Positions 7,129 through 16,330 are shown, counted from the first letter of the stretch. The stretch is DNA of 64,000 bases from JAJEBT01 sp965214975 (GCA_965214975.1 OZ244055.1:62001-126000); one strand, 5' to 3'. Notes: generated by a model from the letters alone, not told the origin. Numbers and translations are program-made.

Positions 7129-8043
7129 TCAGTGACCCGCGAATCTCTCGCGGTGACGGGCGATGTACTCGTGTTTGGGCCATAGCCGCTCGTCGGCGGG
7201 AAGATGGATTCTGTCGCGTTGCGTTTCGAACAGCGTGCGCAGCTCTCCCGGCACCCTGTTGTGCGACACGAGCAACCCGTACTCGTCCGTCAGACTGATG
7301 AGGTGGCGATCGAAGAGCCAGTGGCACGTGGCCGAAAGCGCCAATCCGTTCTGAACGACGTCCGGACCGCCTTCGGCGACCGGCCAGATGTGCGCGGCTT
7401 CTACCTCCGCCTTGCCTCCGCCGTTCACGATTCGAAGTCGCGTCACGGCGCATCTTTCCTCGTACGCCGAAACCACCGTCCTGCGGAAGGCGGCATCCCG
7501 GAACCGGCGGTTGACCAGAATCTGCGCGATTCGACGCTCCCGATCGTCGGGGGCCGTCTCGGTCCAGCGTGCAAGCTCGTCATCGATGCGAGAATCGGCG
7601 ACCTCTCCCAATCCGTGGGCATTCTCGGGATCCAGCGTCACGGCCAGACCGGCGTGCGTGATGGCACCGAATTCCTCGTCGGAAATCGTCCTGATCGACC
7701 TGCCTTGGAGCGCGGCGCCGACTCGCGACGGCTTCTCCACGGCATCGAGCCGGGCTTCGTAGTACCGTCCCTCCCGGCGCAACGGAACCACGACGTCGAA
7801 CGCGAGATAGTCCGCCAGACGGGCGTACGACGAGTCCGGATCGGACGGATCCCGTTCGATGCGTGTAACGCGAGCGATGGCGACGTAGCCTTGGCGCCCT
7901 CCGCCCCGACGCGGCTCCCTGTGGACGACCCAGTCGCCGACGGCCTTTCGGGCCTCCGGAAGATACCGATTGGGGAAGTGGTAACGATCGACGATGTCGT
8001 CGTCGTATTCCGTGTCGGGTCGGGTATCGAAGACGGCCTTCAC
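7129..8043 (-). CDS. HNH endonuclease family protein
   Basis: The 304-aa product begins with KAVFDTRPDTEYDDDIVDRY and HFPNRYLPEA. A long N-terminal domain is followed by a C-terminal HNH nuclease: ERCAVTRLRI, EAAHIWPVAEGGPD and NGLALSATCHWLFD, with the expected His, Asn and second His. Such proteins are often stand-alone restriction-like or defence nucleases. The GTG at 8043 was chosen because conserved sequence starts there and because it overlaps the stop of a small upstream frame (GTGA). Target unknown. Confidence 0.75.
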   Translation of the reverse strand: MKAVFDTRPDTEYDDDIVDRYHFPNRYLPEARKAVGDWVVHREPRRGGGRQGYVAIARVTRIERDPSDPDSSYARLADYLAFDVVVPLRREGRYYEARLDAVEKPSRVGAALQGRSIRTISDEEFGAITHAGLAVTLDPENAHGLGEVADSRIDDELARWTETAPDDRERRIAQILVNRRFRDAAFRRTVVSAYEERCAVTRLRIVNGGGKAEVEAAHIWPVAEGGPDVVQNGLALSATCHWLFDRHLISLTDEYGLLVSHNRVPGELRTLFETQRDRIHLPADERLWPKHEYIARHRERFAGH

Positions 8044-8231
8044 GGAACCCGTTCCGGATCGGCGCCCGGTGCGGTGCGGGGATGCCCGCGACCGGGAGGG
8101 AATACCCCGTCCTTCGGCCGCCTCCGCGGTCTTCGGGCCCTCGCCGTCGCCACGACTTGGGCAGCGACATCGAAAACGCCGACCATGGCCGTGTTCTCCA
8201 TCGTGCGGGTTCGGGAGGTGGTCGAAGACAT
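8040..8231 (-). CDS. Small hypothetical protein coupled to the HNH gene
   Basis: A 63-aa frame (starts MSSTTSRTRTMENTAMVGVF, Arg/Pro-rich tail) ends in a TGA that overlaps the GTG of the HNH gene. The overlap supports co-translation, but the sequence is unlike any family I know. Confidence 0.35.
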   Translation of the reverse strand: MSSTTSRTRTMENTAMVGVFDVAAQVVATARARRPRRRPKDGVFPPGRGHPRTAPGADPERVP

Positions 8232-8482
8232 GCGGTTGCCGCGCGAAGATAGTGTCTCGATGGGTCCGGGACAACCGGAACGAAGATGCCCGTAGTTGAC
8301 ACTTTTTCGATTCTCCTGTCCCGCAAGACACTGACAGAAAGCGTCGTTCCCGAACACCGGTTTCAACATGGCACTGCATTTCGCGCTTTCGCCAGTTCGC
8401 GATCCGGATCCTCCCGCGGTGCGGGGCGGGCTCCACGCCCGCCGCCGGAGCGGTTTCGGTGACCTCGGCGGCGGGGAGGGTG

Positions 8483-8655
8483 CAGGATGATCCCACGCTG
8501 CGGTCCCGGACCGACTCGGTCGCCCGGATGACGGGATCCGAGCCGGATCCGGCCGGTCGGGGACGCCCTTGGAACCCGCAGGCGGCGGTGACGGCCCGGA
8601 CGGGATCGCCCCGGCCCGCCCGGAGCGGATGTCCTGCCAGAGTGGGATAGTCCTG
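8483..8655. mobile_element. MITE-like element, copy 2
   Basis: This is the same 173-bp element as at 6655, with left repeat ATGATCCCACGCTG and a right repeat decayed to CAGAGTGGGATAGTCCTG. The flanks hold only IS-end fragments: 8292-8340 resembles 53545-53595, and 8668-8690 carries an IS21-type ACACTTGACGG motif. Confidence 0.7.
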
Positions 8656-8776
8656 GGCCAAAATCCAATGACACTTGACGGTTCCGATCGGTGTCCAACT
8701 TGCGTGCCTGACAACGGTCGCAACCACGATACGGTTTCCAGCAGCCGCAGGAGCCGTGAGCCGAAAAGGCCCCGGG

Positions 8777-10276
8777 TCAGGTGCATAGCGCAGATCTGGC
8801 GCGGCCCAACCTCATCCGGAGCTGCCGGTAGCGACATCTCATGCGAGTGGCCCAGTTGTCCGGCGGTTCGTCGGCGAAGGGGTACAGGGGCCTTCCGCCT
8901 TCGCCAAGCCCCAGTCGTGAGTGCGAGAACTCGCAGCTGGCCACGCAACGGCCCGGGTGCTCGAACGGCTCGGTCTCGGCCCCGACGAAGCGGTGTTCGA
9001 ACGACCACCGGCCGGCGGTGGAGGTTCCATCGTGCCACCAGTCCTCGCCGATCGCGTAGCGTACGAGCAGGCGTATCTCCTCGGCCGCCACCAGGTTGCA
9101 GAACGCGATGGTGTTCTGGCCCGGTTCGGGGCCGTCGGGGGCATCGTCGTCGATGTAGCGTCCGTGACGCCGAATGCCCATCCGTTCATCCCGGGCATCG
9201 CCGCTGGTGTACTGACCGCGGCAACGGAGGCATTGCATGTCGGGGCCGACAAGGTGAACGCGCCACTTCGCGGAGAGCAGACGCTCTCGCGACTCCACGA
9301 GAACCCCGCCGTCGATCAAGGGAAGGCAGTTCGCATAGGCCAGGTGATTGAGAACCTCGCGCGCCTCGGCGTTGTCGACGCAGCACACGATGAGATCCGC
9401 GTCGGCTGCGAGGCGGTAGGCGCGCTCGGTGCGGATCGACAACGGAACCGCGCGAGCGATCGGGCGGTGGGCAGTGGCGACCTCGCGAAAGCGAGTCGAG
9501 GCCAGCACCGCCTTGGGAAGGCCGAGACAGTGCCGGTCGGCGTAGATCAGGCGGTCGAGATTCCTGTCCTCGACGAGGTCGGGATCGATCACTGTGACGT
9601 GCTCGAACCCGGTGCGCGCGAGGCATTCGAGGACGATCGAGCCGACGCTGCCCGCTCCGACGACACAGACGTGGGTGCGAGCCAGGCGTGCCTGAGCGTC
9701 GATGCCCCAGCTGTCCACGGTGCGCACCAGGCCTGGACGGCGGGCATAGGGCGGGTGCGCGCCCGGAGCGCAATCCGCTCGGGTGCGGCGCGGCCCGACC
9801 CGTCGAACGTCGGTGCAGTGCGCAGGCGCGATGCGGCCAGGCCCGGATTCCCGCCAGAATCGGGCACTCCAGACGCCGTCGGATCCCATCGTCAGCCCGA
9901 GCAGCGGCAAGCCCGTCTCCCGAACGAAGGGCGCGACGATGTTGCGCTCGGTGTCGTCGTCCATGCCGCTCAGGGCCTGCCAGCCGGGGGCGGGATGGCT
10001 GTGAAGGACGGCGACGCCGGCGTTGGCCTTGAGGGCGCGATCGACGACACGGTTGAGGTATCCGCCGTGCACGGTGACGTTGCCGTGCAGATCGCGGTCG
10101 CCGTCTTCCGGCAGGACGATGTCGGCGAGGATCCCGGTATAGCGGTTGAATCCGTCGCCGCGGCGCCAGAGCGCAAGACAGGCCTCCTCCTGCAGTCCGC
10201 CGCGAAGAAGCCCGCTCAGGAGGTGATCCGCGAGCTGGCGGTGGAGGGCTTCAGACACTATGACGCGATGGTTCAA
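8777..10276 (-). CDS. JAB (DUB-like)-E1/ThiF fusion protein of ubiquitin-like system 1
   Basis: The 499-aa protein has an N-terminal JAB/MPN metalloprotease domain with a complete JAMM signature (His92-Ser-His94, then Ser103 and Asp106, with upstream Glu30/31). A ThiF/E1-type adenylation domain follows (CVVGAGSVGSIVLECLARTG, VIDPDLVEDRNLDRL, CxxC in MQCLRCRG near residue 350). JAB would trim or cleave the Ubl; E1 adenylates its C-terminus. Start is TTG 10276, overlapping the E2 stop as TTGA. Third gene of the operon Ubl-E2-JAB/E1. Family and operon logic match bacterial ubiquitin-like systems (Bil/Bub-like); the conjugation target is unknown. Confidence 0.85.
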   Translation of the reverse strand: MNHRVIVSEALHRQLADHLLSGLLRGGLQEEACLALWRRGDGFNRYTGILADIVLPEDGDRDLHGNVTVHGGYLNRVVDRALKANAGVAVLHSHPAPGWQALSGMDDDTERNIVAPFVRETGLPLLGLTMGSDGVWSARFWRESGPGRIAPAHCTDVRRVGPRRTRADCAPGAHPPYARRPGLVRTVDSWGIDAQARLARTHVCVVGAGSVGSIVLECLARTGFEHVTVIDPDLVEDRNLDRLIYADRHCLGLPKAVLASTRFREVATAHRPIARAVPLSIRTERAYRLAADADLIVCCVDNAEAREVLNHLAYANCLPLIDGGVLVESRERLLSAKWRVHLVGPDMQCLRCRGQYTSGDARDERMGIRRHGRYIDDDAPDGPEPGQNTIAFCNLVAAEEIRLLVRYAIGEDWWHDGTSTAGRWSFEHRFVGAETEPFEHPGRCVASCEFSHSRLGLGEGGRPLYPFADEPPDNWATRMRCRYRQLRMRLGRARSALCT

Positions 10277-10698
10277 CGCGCACTCCAGATTCTACGGATG
10301 TGCCTGTTCAGGTAGACTTCCACGTTCTTGCCGTTCGGGGTGTCGATCCGATCCCAGAAGTCGCTCGGCGGAGCGCTGATCGCCATCCAGTCGTGACCGT
10401 CCGCGCACTGGAAGGTCCGGATGGCGCCCGGGGGGCGGGATCCCTTCACCTGTTCCGCCAGGACGGGGTCCGGGGGCGAGAGATAGAGCCAATGGGGCGC
10501 AACTTCGGGCCACTCGCCCTCGTCCGGGTGCATCGCGAGGGCCAGGGTCACGGTCTCCCCGGTGCGGCTGCCGTCCTCGATCCGGTATTCGAAGCGGACG
10601 CCGGCGGCGCCGCCCTGGTCCTCGGGCGCCGTGAACGGGCCCGTGCGATAGCGCAGCTGGGCGAGTTCGGCGGCGAAACGCTCGACGTTGTCGCTCAT
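10273..10698 (-). CDS. E2-like ubiquitin-conjugating protein of system 1
   Basis: This 141-aa protein has the outline of prokaryotic E2/UBC proteins: an N-terminal helix, beta strands (VRFEYRIEDG, ETVTLALAMHP), a Pro-rich turn (EVAPHWLYLSPP) and a single cysteine, Cys98, in FQCADGHDWMAIS, which would carry the thioester. It overlaps the Ubl gene by 4 bp (ATGA) and the E1 gene by 4 bp (TTGA), so all three are translated together. Assignment rests on fold outline and position; primary similarity to classical E2s is weak. Confidence 0.65.
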   Translation of the reverse strand: MSDNVERFAAELAQLRYRTGPFTAPEDQGGAAGVRFEYRIEDGSRTGETVTLALAMHPDEGEWPEVAPHWLYLSPPDPVLAEQVKGSRPPGAIRTFQCADGHDWMAISAPPSDFWDRIDTPNGKNVEVYLNRHIRRIWSAR

Positions 10699-10937
10699 GC
10701 GAACGGCGCGCCCTTTTCGGGAGCGGCCCGAAACACGTTGTGCTTGTCGAGATCGACCACTTGCCCGGAGACGAAAGCGATCTCGGAGTCCGGCACTCTC
10801 AGCACGTATCCGGTCTTGTCCGGATCCCGGCCGATGGCCTTGCCGGCGAAGGCGGTCTGCAGCAAGACGGCGGCGTCGACAGCCTGCTGGTCGGCGAAGA
10901 GAGTCTCGCCGTTCACCTTGAATTCGAACTTGCCCAT
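10695..10937 (-). CDS. Ubiquitin-like modifier (single beta-grasp domain), system 1
   Basis: An 80-aa protein with a beta-grasp-like pattern (KFEFKVNGETLFADQQAV, GYVLRVPDSEIAFVSGQVVD). It is the size of one ubiquitin-like domain and resembles the multiubiquitin family found with prokaryotic E2 and E1 genes. There is no terminal Gly-Gly; the tail ends KGAPFA, so processing by the JAB domain may be needed. ATG 10937 has a strong ribosome site (GGAGG, 8-bp spacing). It is the first gene of the operon. Confidence 0.65.
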   Translation of the reverse strand: MGKFEFKVNGETLFADQQAVDAAVLLQTAFAGKAIGRDPDKTGYVLRVPDSEIAFVSGQVVDLDKHNVFRAAPEKGAPFA

Positions 10938-11031
10938 TTCGGTGTCCTCCGAGTCATGCGTTGTCCGGCGCCATTGCCTGGTTCACGCCCAGAGCGACAG
11001 GGTCCGGCAACAGGCGCCAGCATGAGTTTAC

Positions 11032-11060
11032 ATCATCACGAATATGACATAGGCTGTCAA
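11032..11060 (-). promoter_or_regulatory. Promoter and operator of ubiquitin-like system 1
   Basis: On the reverse strand TTGACA (11060-11055) and GATGAT (11037-11032) are 17 bp apart, a sigma70-like promoter for the Ubl operon. Overlapping the -35 is the inverted repeat TGACA-TAGGC-TGTCA (11045-11059), the likely binding site of the divergent XRE protein. A forward TTTACA (11027-11032) may belong to the regulator's own promoter. Confidence 0.5.
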
Positions 11061-11088
11061 CCCTAGGTTGGCGGGAAAGGAGGAGCGG

Positions 11089-12168
11089 ATGTTTGGAGAA
11101 CGACTCCGTCTCGCCCGGAAACGGGCGGGCCTGTCGATGCGGGCGCTCGCGGACGTGACGAACCCGAAGGTGAGCGCCCAAGCGATCAGCAAGTACGAGG
11201 CGGGCAAGATGCTGCCCTCCTCGGCCGTGCTGGTCGGCCTCGGGAAGGCGCTCGACGTCTCGCTGGACTTCCTGATGAGCACGCAGGTCGAGGCGCTCGA
11301 CGCGGTCGAGTTCCGCAAGCGCTCCGGCGCTTCGGCCCGCGATCGCGCAAGGGCCGAAGCGGTCGTGATAGACAGCCTGGAGCGCTACCTGGCGATCGAG
11401 CGCATCCTCGACATCAAGGCCAGCGTCGACTGGGTGGAGAGTTGGCGCTGCGACAGCATCGCGAGCGAATCCCAGATCGACGAGCGGGCCGACGAGCTCC
11501 GCAGTGCCTGGTCTCTCGGCCTCGACCCGATTCCCAGCCTGTGCAAGCTGCTTGAAGACAAGGGCATCAAGGTGGTGGAAGCCGATCTCCCGGAGAGCAT
11601 CAACGGGCTCTCGTGCCACGTTCTGCGAGGCGGCGAGACCGTCGCCGAGGCCGTCGTGGTGTCCAGCCGGATCAATGTGGAGCGCAAACGCTTCACGCTT
11701 GCCCACGAGCTCGCGCACAGGATCATCCGCTCCGTCGGCAATCCGGCGATCAACCTCGAAAGGGCGATGAACCGCTTCGCGGGCGCGTTCCTGGTTCCCG
11801 GTCGGCACCTTCGGGAGGAACTCGGTACCGGTCGACAGAGGATCACCTATTACGAGATCGTCCGCCTGAAACATTTCTACGGCGTGTCGGCCACGGCCCT
11901 GCTGATGCGTCTCGGGCAGACGGACGCAATATCCCATGGCTCCCTGCAGCACGCCTTCGCGACCTTCGCCCGGTCCTGGCGCAAGTCGGAACCGGACCCG
12001 ATCCAGCCCGGCCACGGGTTCGCGGCTTTCGAGAGGCCTCGCCGCTTCAAGCGACTCGTCTTGCGCGCGGTGGGCGAGGAACTGATCTCGCCCGCGCGTG
12101 CGGCCGCGCTGCTCGACCAGTCCCTCGAGTCCGTCGAGCGGCAGATCAGCGGTCCTGTCATCCGGTGA
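11089..12168 (+). CDS. XRE HTH-ImmA/IrrE metallopeptidase regulator
   Basis: The 359-aa protein has an N-terminal Cro/CI HTH (residues 1-60: FGERLRLARKRAGLSMRALA, SAQAISKYEAGKM). A linker follows, then an ImmA/IrrE-type zinc peptidase domain with TLAHELAHRII (HExxH). ImmA-type proteins relieve repression by cleaving a repressor; here sensor and repressor are fused. ATG 11089 has an ideal ribosome site (AAAGGAGG, 5-bp spacing). It is divergent from the Ubl operon with an inverted repeat between, and its stop overlaps the PIN gene start (GTGA). Confidence 0.85.
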   Translation: MFGERLRLARKRAGLSMRALADVTNPKVSAQAISKYEAGKMLPSSAVLVGLGKALDVSLDFLMSTQVEALDAVEFRKRSGASARDRARAEAVVIDSLERYLAIERILDIKASVDWVESWRCDSIASESQIDERADELRSAWSLGLDPIPSLCKLLEDKGIKVVEADLPESINGLSCHVLRGGETVAEAVVVSSRINVERKRFTLAHELAHRIIRSVGNPAINLERAMNRFAGAFLVPGRHLREELGTGRQRITYYEIVRLKHFYGVSATALLMRLGQTDAISHGSLQHAFATFARSWRKSEPDPIQPGHGFAAFERPRRFKRLVLRAVGEELISPARAAALLDQSLESVERQISGPVIR

Positions 12169-12719
12169 CCTGCGTCATCGTCAACGACGCCTCGTGCTTG
12201 ATCGACCTCCGCAAGGGGGGTCTGCTGGACGTCGTTTGCGATCTGCCCTACCGGCTCGTGATCCCGTTGCCCGTGCGGGCCTCCGAAGTGCTCGACATGT
12301 CGGAGGCCGAATGGCGGGCGCTCGACGAGGCCGGCATGATCACGCACGACCTGACTCCGGAGGAGGTCGGTCAGGCGCTCGAGGTGAAGGGGCGTCATGC
12401 GGGACTCTCCGCCAACGACTGCTTCTGTCTGGTCACAGCACAGGCCTATCCAGGCGTCCTGCTCACGGGCGACGCCCTGCTGCGCAGGGTTGCCGCGGCG
12501 AACGGACTGCGGGTGCACGGCGTGCTCTGGGTGGTCGACGAACTGGAGGCTGCGGAGGTTTGCAGCAGATCGCTTCTCAGTCGGGCACTCAGGGCGTGGC
12601 AGTCGGACGAGGCGGTGTTCCTGCCCCTTCACGAAATCAGCACGCGGCTCGAGCGTCTGGCGGAGGCCGGCCCGCGGCGCGGGAGGCGAGGGCGAAGGGA
12701 CGGTCGCCCGGGCGCTTGA
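12165..12719 (+). CDS. PIN-domain protein (DUF3368-like) coupled to the ImmA regulator
   Basis: This 184-aa protein starts at GTG 12165, overlapping the regulator stop. It shows PIN landmarks: VNDASCLIDLRK (Asp), ASEVLDMSEAEW (Glu), LSANDCFCLVTAQ (Asp) and LTGDALLRRVA (Asp). PIN domains with this spacing are RNases. The tail after residue 165 is Arg-rich and runs into IS sequence. XRE-ImmA plus PIN pairs occur on mobile elements as TA-like modules; here the pair also faces the Ubl operon, so it may gate or guard it (inference). Confidence 0.75.
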   Translation: MTCVIVNDASCLIDLRKGGLLDVVCDLPYRLVIPLPVRASEVLDMSEAEWRALDEAGMITHDLTPEEVGQALEVKGRHAGLSANDCFCLVTAQAYPGVLLTGDALLRRVAAANGLRVHGVLWVVDELEAAEVCSRSLLSRALRAWQSDEAVFLPLHEISTRLERLAEAGPRRGRRGRRDGRPGA

Positions 12720-12779
12720 TCGTGGCGGATTCTCGGGCGCATGGGCGGAACCGATGCCGCTGAGCCTGGCGCTTCGCGA

Positions 12780-13258
12780 AATCCGGGGACACTTGACGGT
12801 GGATCCGGTGGCACCTGACGGTCGCGATCGGGGTCGTCGACGGGCGAGCGGAAGCCGTCGCCGGCGATGGCGGCCACGGCGACGCCACGGACGCCGGTTC
12901 TCTCCCGGCACTGCCCCGTCACTCGATCGACCGAAGCGAGGAGGCAGCGAGCTCGGCGAAGAGGACCGCCATGAACGGCATCAAGGGCGTTCTTCGGCAG
13001 CGCCACGACCCGGACCGCGGATTCCTGCGACACTTGACCGGGCTCCGGAGCGGTCGCGGAGGTGCGTCTCTCGCGTCTGTCTCTCGCGTCTTTGCGGTGG
13101 CGTTCCTCCGTCGGTTGACGACGGCGGGCTGGCCGGAGGCCAGTCCCCGACGTCACGAAAGGGAGGAAAACGAGCCCGGCACCTGTCCCGGGAGAGACCG
13201 CGCAGCGGCGTGAAGCCGCCGTCAGGTGTCGCCGGATTCGCCGTCAAGTGCGGCGGAA
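12780..13258. mobile_element. IS21-type terminus relics (type B ends)
   Basis: Motifs GGGGACACTTGACGGTGGAT (12793), GACACTTGACCGGGCTCCGG (13030) and CGTCAAGTGCGGCGG (13243) bracket a block (13080-13200) that matches 6500-6620. No transposase gene remains; the frames through here are read-through. Confidence 0.55.
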
Positions 13259-13261
13259 TCC

Positions 13262-13520
13262 GCAAACAGGCCTTCCGCACCGCGAAGTCCCTGCTCGACA
13301 CCCGACCGATCTTCCACAAGCGCGACGAGACCATCCGCGGCCACGTGTTCCGCTCGTTCCTGGCGCTTGTGTTGCAGAAGGAGCTGTTCCGGTGCATGGC
13401 CGGGGCGGGGATCGAGGCGGAATGGGCGGACATCCTGCGCGACCTCGACGCGCTGACGGAGGGCGGAATCGAGAACGCGGGCAAGCGCTTCACGATGCAG
13501 CGGATTCGCCGAAAACGCAT
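13262..13520 (+). pseudogene. C-terminal relic of an IS1634-family transposase
   Basis: The forward frame KQAFRTAKSLLDTRPIFHKR through LALVLQKELFRCM and DLDALTEGGIENAGKRF matches the C-terminal quarter of the intact IS1634 transposase at 26591-28279. The N-terminal three-quarters are missing and the left end abuts an IS21-type terminus. Confidence 0.75.
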
Positions 13521-13542
13521 GCTTCGCCAAGGTGGCAAAATG

Positions 13543-15285
13543 CTACGCTTCGTCACCAACTCCGTATTCGATCAGGGCGGATCGGCCGAGGATGTCCACG
13601 ATGGTGACCGACAGTTCCGAGCCGTGGGCGTCCGTCAGCCGCATCGGCTTGCCGGGTCGAAACGGCACCGGCTGCTGCCGTCCCTCGTCGATGGCGATAT
13701 TGTCGGCGTACAGGTAGGTCCGGTCGGAAGCGTCGCGTATCGGGTTCAGCCGTCCGCGCAGGCCGGGAAGGTGCCCCGTGCCCTCGGCAAAAACCGCGGC
13801 GCCGCCCGCTTCAAGCGGTTCGAGTTCGAGCAGCAGACCGCCCCGGTCGGGCGTCCACGCCCGCTCCAGGCCGGCCGCATGCCCCGGCGCGGCGGCATAG
13901 ACCGTCATCGGCAGATTCGTCGTGTAAAGGTCCAGGGTCGCCTCGCCGGCCCCGTCGGTCGTCGCCCTTACCCAGGTCTTGTTGGGAAAGAGCGCGAGAA
14001 CCTCGATGCCGACGAGCGGCTCGCCTCCGGAATGCACCGTGACCGTCGCGTCGGCGGGAACGAGCTCCAGCTTCGCGGCGGGAATGCGAAGCACCAGGCC
14101 CGCTTCGTCGACCACTTCGTATTCCGGCGGCAGGCCGGTGGCTTCCAGGGTTTCCCTGAGGATGATCGACACGCCGTCCCCGCGGCGTTCCATCAGGTAC
14201 CTGCGGTGATCCGACCCCTCCATGTTGGCGACGGGGATGTGACCGAACACGGATGCGATCACCTCGTTGCGGGTGGCCTGACTGTTCTTCATGCCTTCGA
14301 CCGTCATGCCGTTCGGAAGCTGGCCGGGGGAATCGATCTCCAGGCGGTCCTTGAACATGGACAGCCGGATCCTCCGCGAGGACATGGAGTAGTCGCGATG
14401 TGCGACCGCGTTGACCACCGCCTCGAACACGGCGGCCTTGCCGTACTGGAAAACGTCTTCCCGTTCCGGAGTCTTGCGGGCGGAAACGCGCATGTTGCGA
14501 ACGACGAACCGGACCGCGTCCGCGATCTGCGCGGGAAGCGGACCGGCGATCTCCTGCGCGTCCAGCTGGCCCGAGGCGCGATCCAGGCCGCGGTAGTGCG
14601 TCGCCGTGATGGTCGCGTGCGGCAACCAGTCCTGCGGCGAAGGGGCGCAAAGCAGTATGCCGGCCACGGTGGCCCGATTCACGCCCGCCTCGTCCCGTGC
14701 CAGCAGGCGAAGACTCAGCAGTCCTCGCCGCGGGTCCGCCGCGGCCTCCGCGCTGAGCAGCGGCTCCCACAGGCGCTCGCTGAGCGTCTCGAAGCCGGTC
14801 CCGGGAACGACCTGCCTGTCGTGCCCGAGGTAGCGGTTCCGCCTACGATTCTCCGCCAGCTTCAGGCCTTCGTCCCTGCGCAGGCGCCGCTTGGTCGCGC
14901 CAACCCGGATGAATGCCTGCCCGTTCCGTTCATGCAGAGCTTCGCCGCGAGGGATCTCGACCAGCAAGAACGCTCTGCCATCCAGTTCCCTGTGATGGAC
15001 GCCGATGCGCAGCGGCGGCTCGAGGGTGTTGGTGCTGACCTCCGCCAGCAGGTGGTCCAGAGCCGCCATCCGTTCCCGCGACAAGCCCTGGATCGTTCCG
15101 GCGTCGGACACTCCGCAAAGCAGTGTCCCGCCGTCCGCATTGCCGAACGCGCCCAGTTCGTCCGCCAGATCCTCCCTGCGCGGGCTGGCCGGCGTGTTGC
15201 CGCGGAACTCGATCCGCTTGAATTCCCACCGGCTGTCCTCGCCCAGAAAGCGAAGTCGGCGGCGGATGTCTTCGTCCTGGATCAT
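13543..15285 (-). CDS. AlbA_2 (Schlafen-like) / HATPase-type ATP-binding protein
   Basis: The 580-aa protein begins MIQDEDIRRRLRFLGEDSRW. Its AlbA_2/Schlafen-like domain covers about residues 15-130 (LADELGAFGNADGGTLLCGV, GQAFIRVGATKRRL). Near residue 290 is a GHKL-like ATP-binding N-box (FEAVVNAVAHRDYS), followed by an extended beta-rich C-terminus. Such proteins are often annotated as RecG-like or putative transcriptional regulators and are common inside type I restriction loci. ATG 15285 overlaps the stop of an HsdS relic (ATGA), placing it in a former type I R-M operon. The reading frame itself looks intact. Confidence 0.75.
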   Translation of the reverse strand: MIQDEDIRRRLRFLGEDSRWEFKRIEFRGNTPASPRREDLADELGAFGNADGGTLLCGVSDAGTIQGLSRERMAALDHLLAEVSTNTLEPPLRIGVHHRELDGRAFLLVEIPRGEALHERNGQAFIRVGATKRRLRRDEGLKLAENRRRNRYLGHDRQVVPGTGFETLSERLWEPLLSAEAAADPRRGLLSLRLLARDEAGVNRATVAGILLCAPSPQDWLPHATITATHYRGLDRASGQLDAQEIAGPLPAQIADAVRFVVRNMRVSARKTPEREDVFQYGKAAVFEAVVNAVAHRDYSMSSRRIRLSMFKDRLEIDSPGQLPNGMTVEGMKNSQATRNEVIASVFGHIPVANMEGSDHRRYLMERRGDGVSIILRETLEATGLPPEYEVVDEAGLVLRIPAAKLELVPADATVTVHSGGEPLVGIEVLALFPNKTWVRATTDGAGEATLDLYTTNLPMTVYAAAPGHAAGLERAWTPDRGGLLLELEPLEAGGAAVFAEGTGHLPGLRGRLNPIRDASDRTYLYADNIAIDEGRQQPVPFRPGKPMRLTDAHGSELSVTIVDILGRSALIEYGVGDEA

Positions 15286-15862
15286 TGCGCGGCCGCCTTC
15301 ACGACGCGCCCGACATCGGGCAGGCGCGTTTCGCCGGACCTCGGCTTCGGAAGGAGAAGATCGCGGATCCGGGCGAAGGCGCGGGATTCGCGAACGTTCG
15401 CGCCGGCGGGATCGGGATGTGGCCGCACCATGCCCCGGAAGGCGTGAACGACGTGTTTCGATGCAGGGCGGACCCTGCGCCGCCCCGTCGTCTTCCGGTT
15501 CGCGCGCGGCATCCTGGCGGCGGGCGAGGTCCGGTCCGTGCAATCGACGAATTCGTCCGGGGACGGGCAGGGGAGCGCAAGGGCTTCCCGCCGAGGTTCC
15601 CGAGGGACCACGACAACGACGCCGGCGGGGCGCATGCCGTCCACCACCGAAGCGACCCCGGCGTCATGGAAGCAGGGCCGCAGCTTCCCGAACGGGATTT
15701 CCCGGCCATGGAAGCGAGTCCTGTCGCTCCCGGCCTTCCCCGCATCTTCCCGTTCCGGGAGCGCAATCGACCGGCGCGGCACATGCCCAAGGCCGACACA
15801 TGGCGTGTCGCCGGAAACGTCCGCGGAACCGACGCCCCGCCGAGGGGATTCCGCAGCGTTCG
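15282..15862 (-). pseudogene. C-terminal relic of type I restriction specificity subunit HsdS
   Basis: The frame contains VSGDTPCVGLGHVPRRSIAL, GREIPFGKLRPCFHDAGVAS, TSPAARMPRANRKTT and a tail FARIRDLLLPKPRSGETRL. These match an HsdS conserved region and its C-terminus. The first target-recognition half is missing; homology stops near 15862 at an IS-like end. It is coupled by ATGA to the AlbA_2 gene. Several key residues have drifted, so I treat it as non-functional. Confidence 0.7.
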
Positions 15863-15863
15863 A

Positions 15864-16330
15864 GCCGCTTTCAAGATTCCGCATTCGAGGCAACCGCGCA
15901 GGTTCCCCGGCCGGTTCCGTCCGCAACGGACGGAACCCGCATGACGGCGGAGAGCCTCCGCGAACCGCGCCGGGCTCCCGGCTGCTGTCGCACCCGGATT
16001 GTCGCGGGAGTCTCATCTCGCCTGTCGCGTTGCGCCCTTCCACGTCGAGCCGGGGACATTGTACCCCCGCTCGCCCGGCTTGTCGCAGGGCACAAGCAGG
16101 GCAGGAGCGTTTTCCTGTCGCGACCGAGTGCCGGCAGCGGGTGGGCAGTCCGCTTTCCGAGGCCCTCTTCGATCCAGACATCGGGAGCCGATCCCGGTTC
16201 ACCGAAAACCGGCTTGCCGACGCCGCCCGGGCGGCGAAGCGAGGGATTCACCCGCCGAAAGCTGCTGTTGCGTTCGGCCCGCGGACACCCCGGGCCAAGC
16301 TTCGCCGACCGAGAATTTTGCAAGTTCCTC
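15864..16330. mobile_element. Cluster of IS ends (IS110-type and IS-A relics)
   Basis: From left to right: GAGCCGCTTTCAAGATTCC (also at 25856 and, altered, at 32496); a 90-bp block (about 15900-15990) that is an inverted copy of the leader before the IS110-type gene at 50708; a stub encoding the IS110 tail LFDPDIGSRSR (16167); and the right end of IS-A (about 16185-16330), finishing in GAGAATTTTGCAAGTTCCTC. No intact gene is present. Confidence 0.6.

Noticed and set aside
12397..15447. A 1,016-codon forward open frame
   Set aside because: It runs antisense to the AlbA_2/HATPase gene and through IS relics; the translation is Arg/Pro/Gly-rich and matches no family. High GC makes long spurious frames common here.
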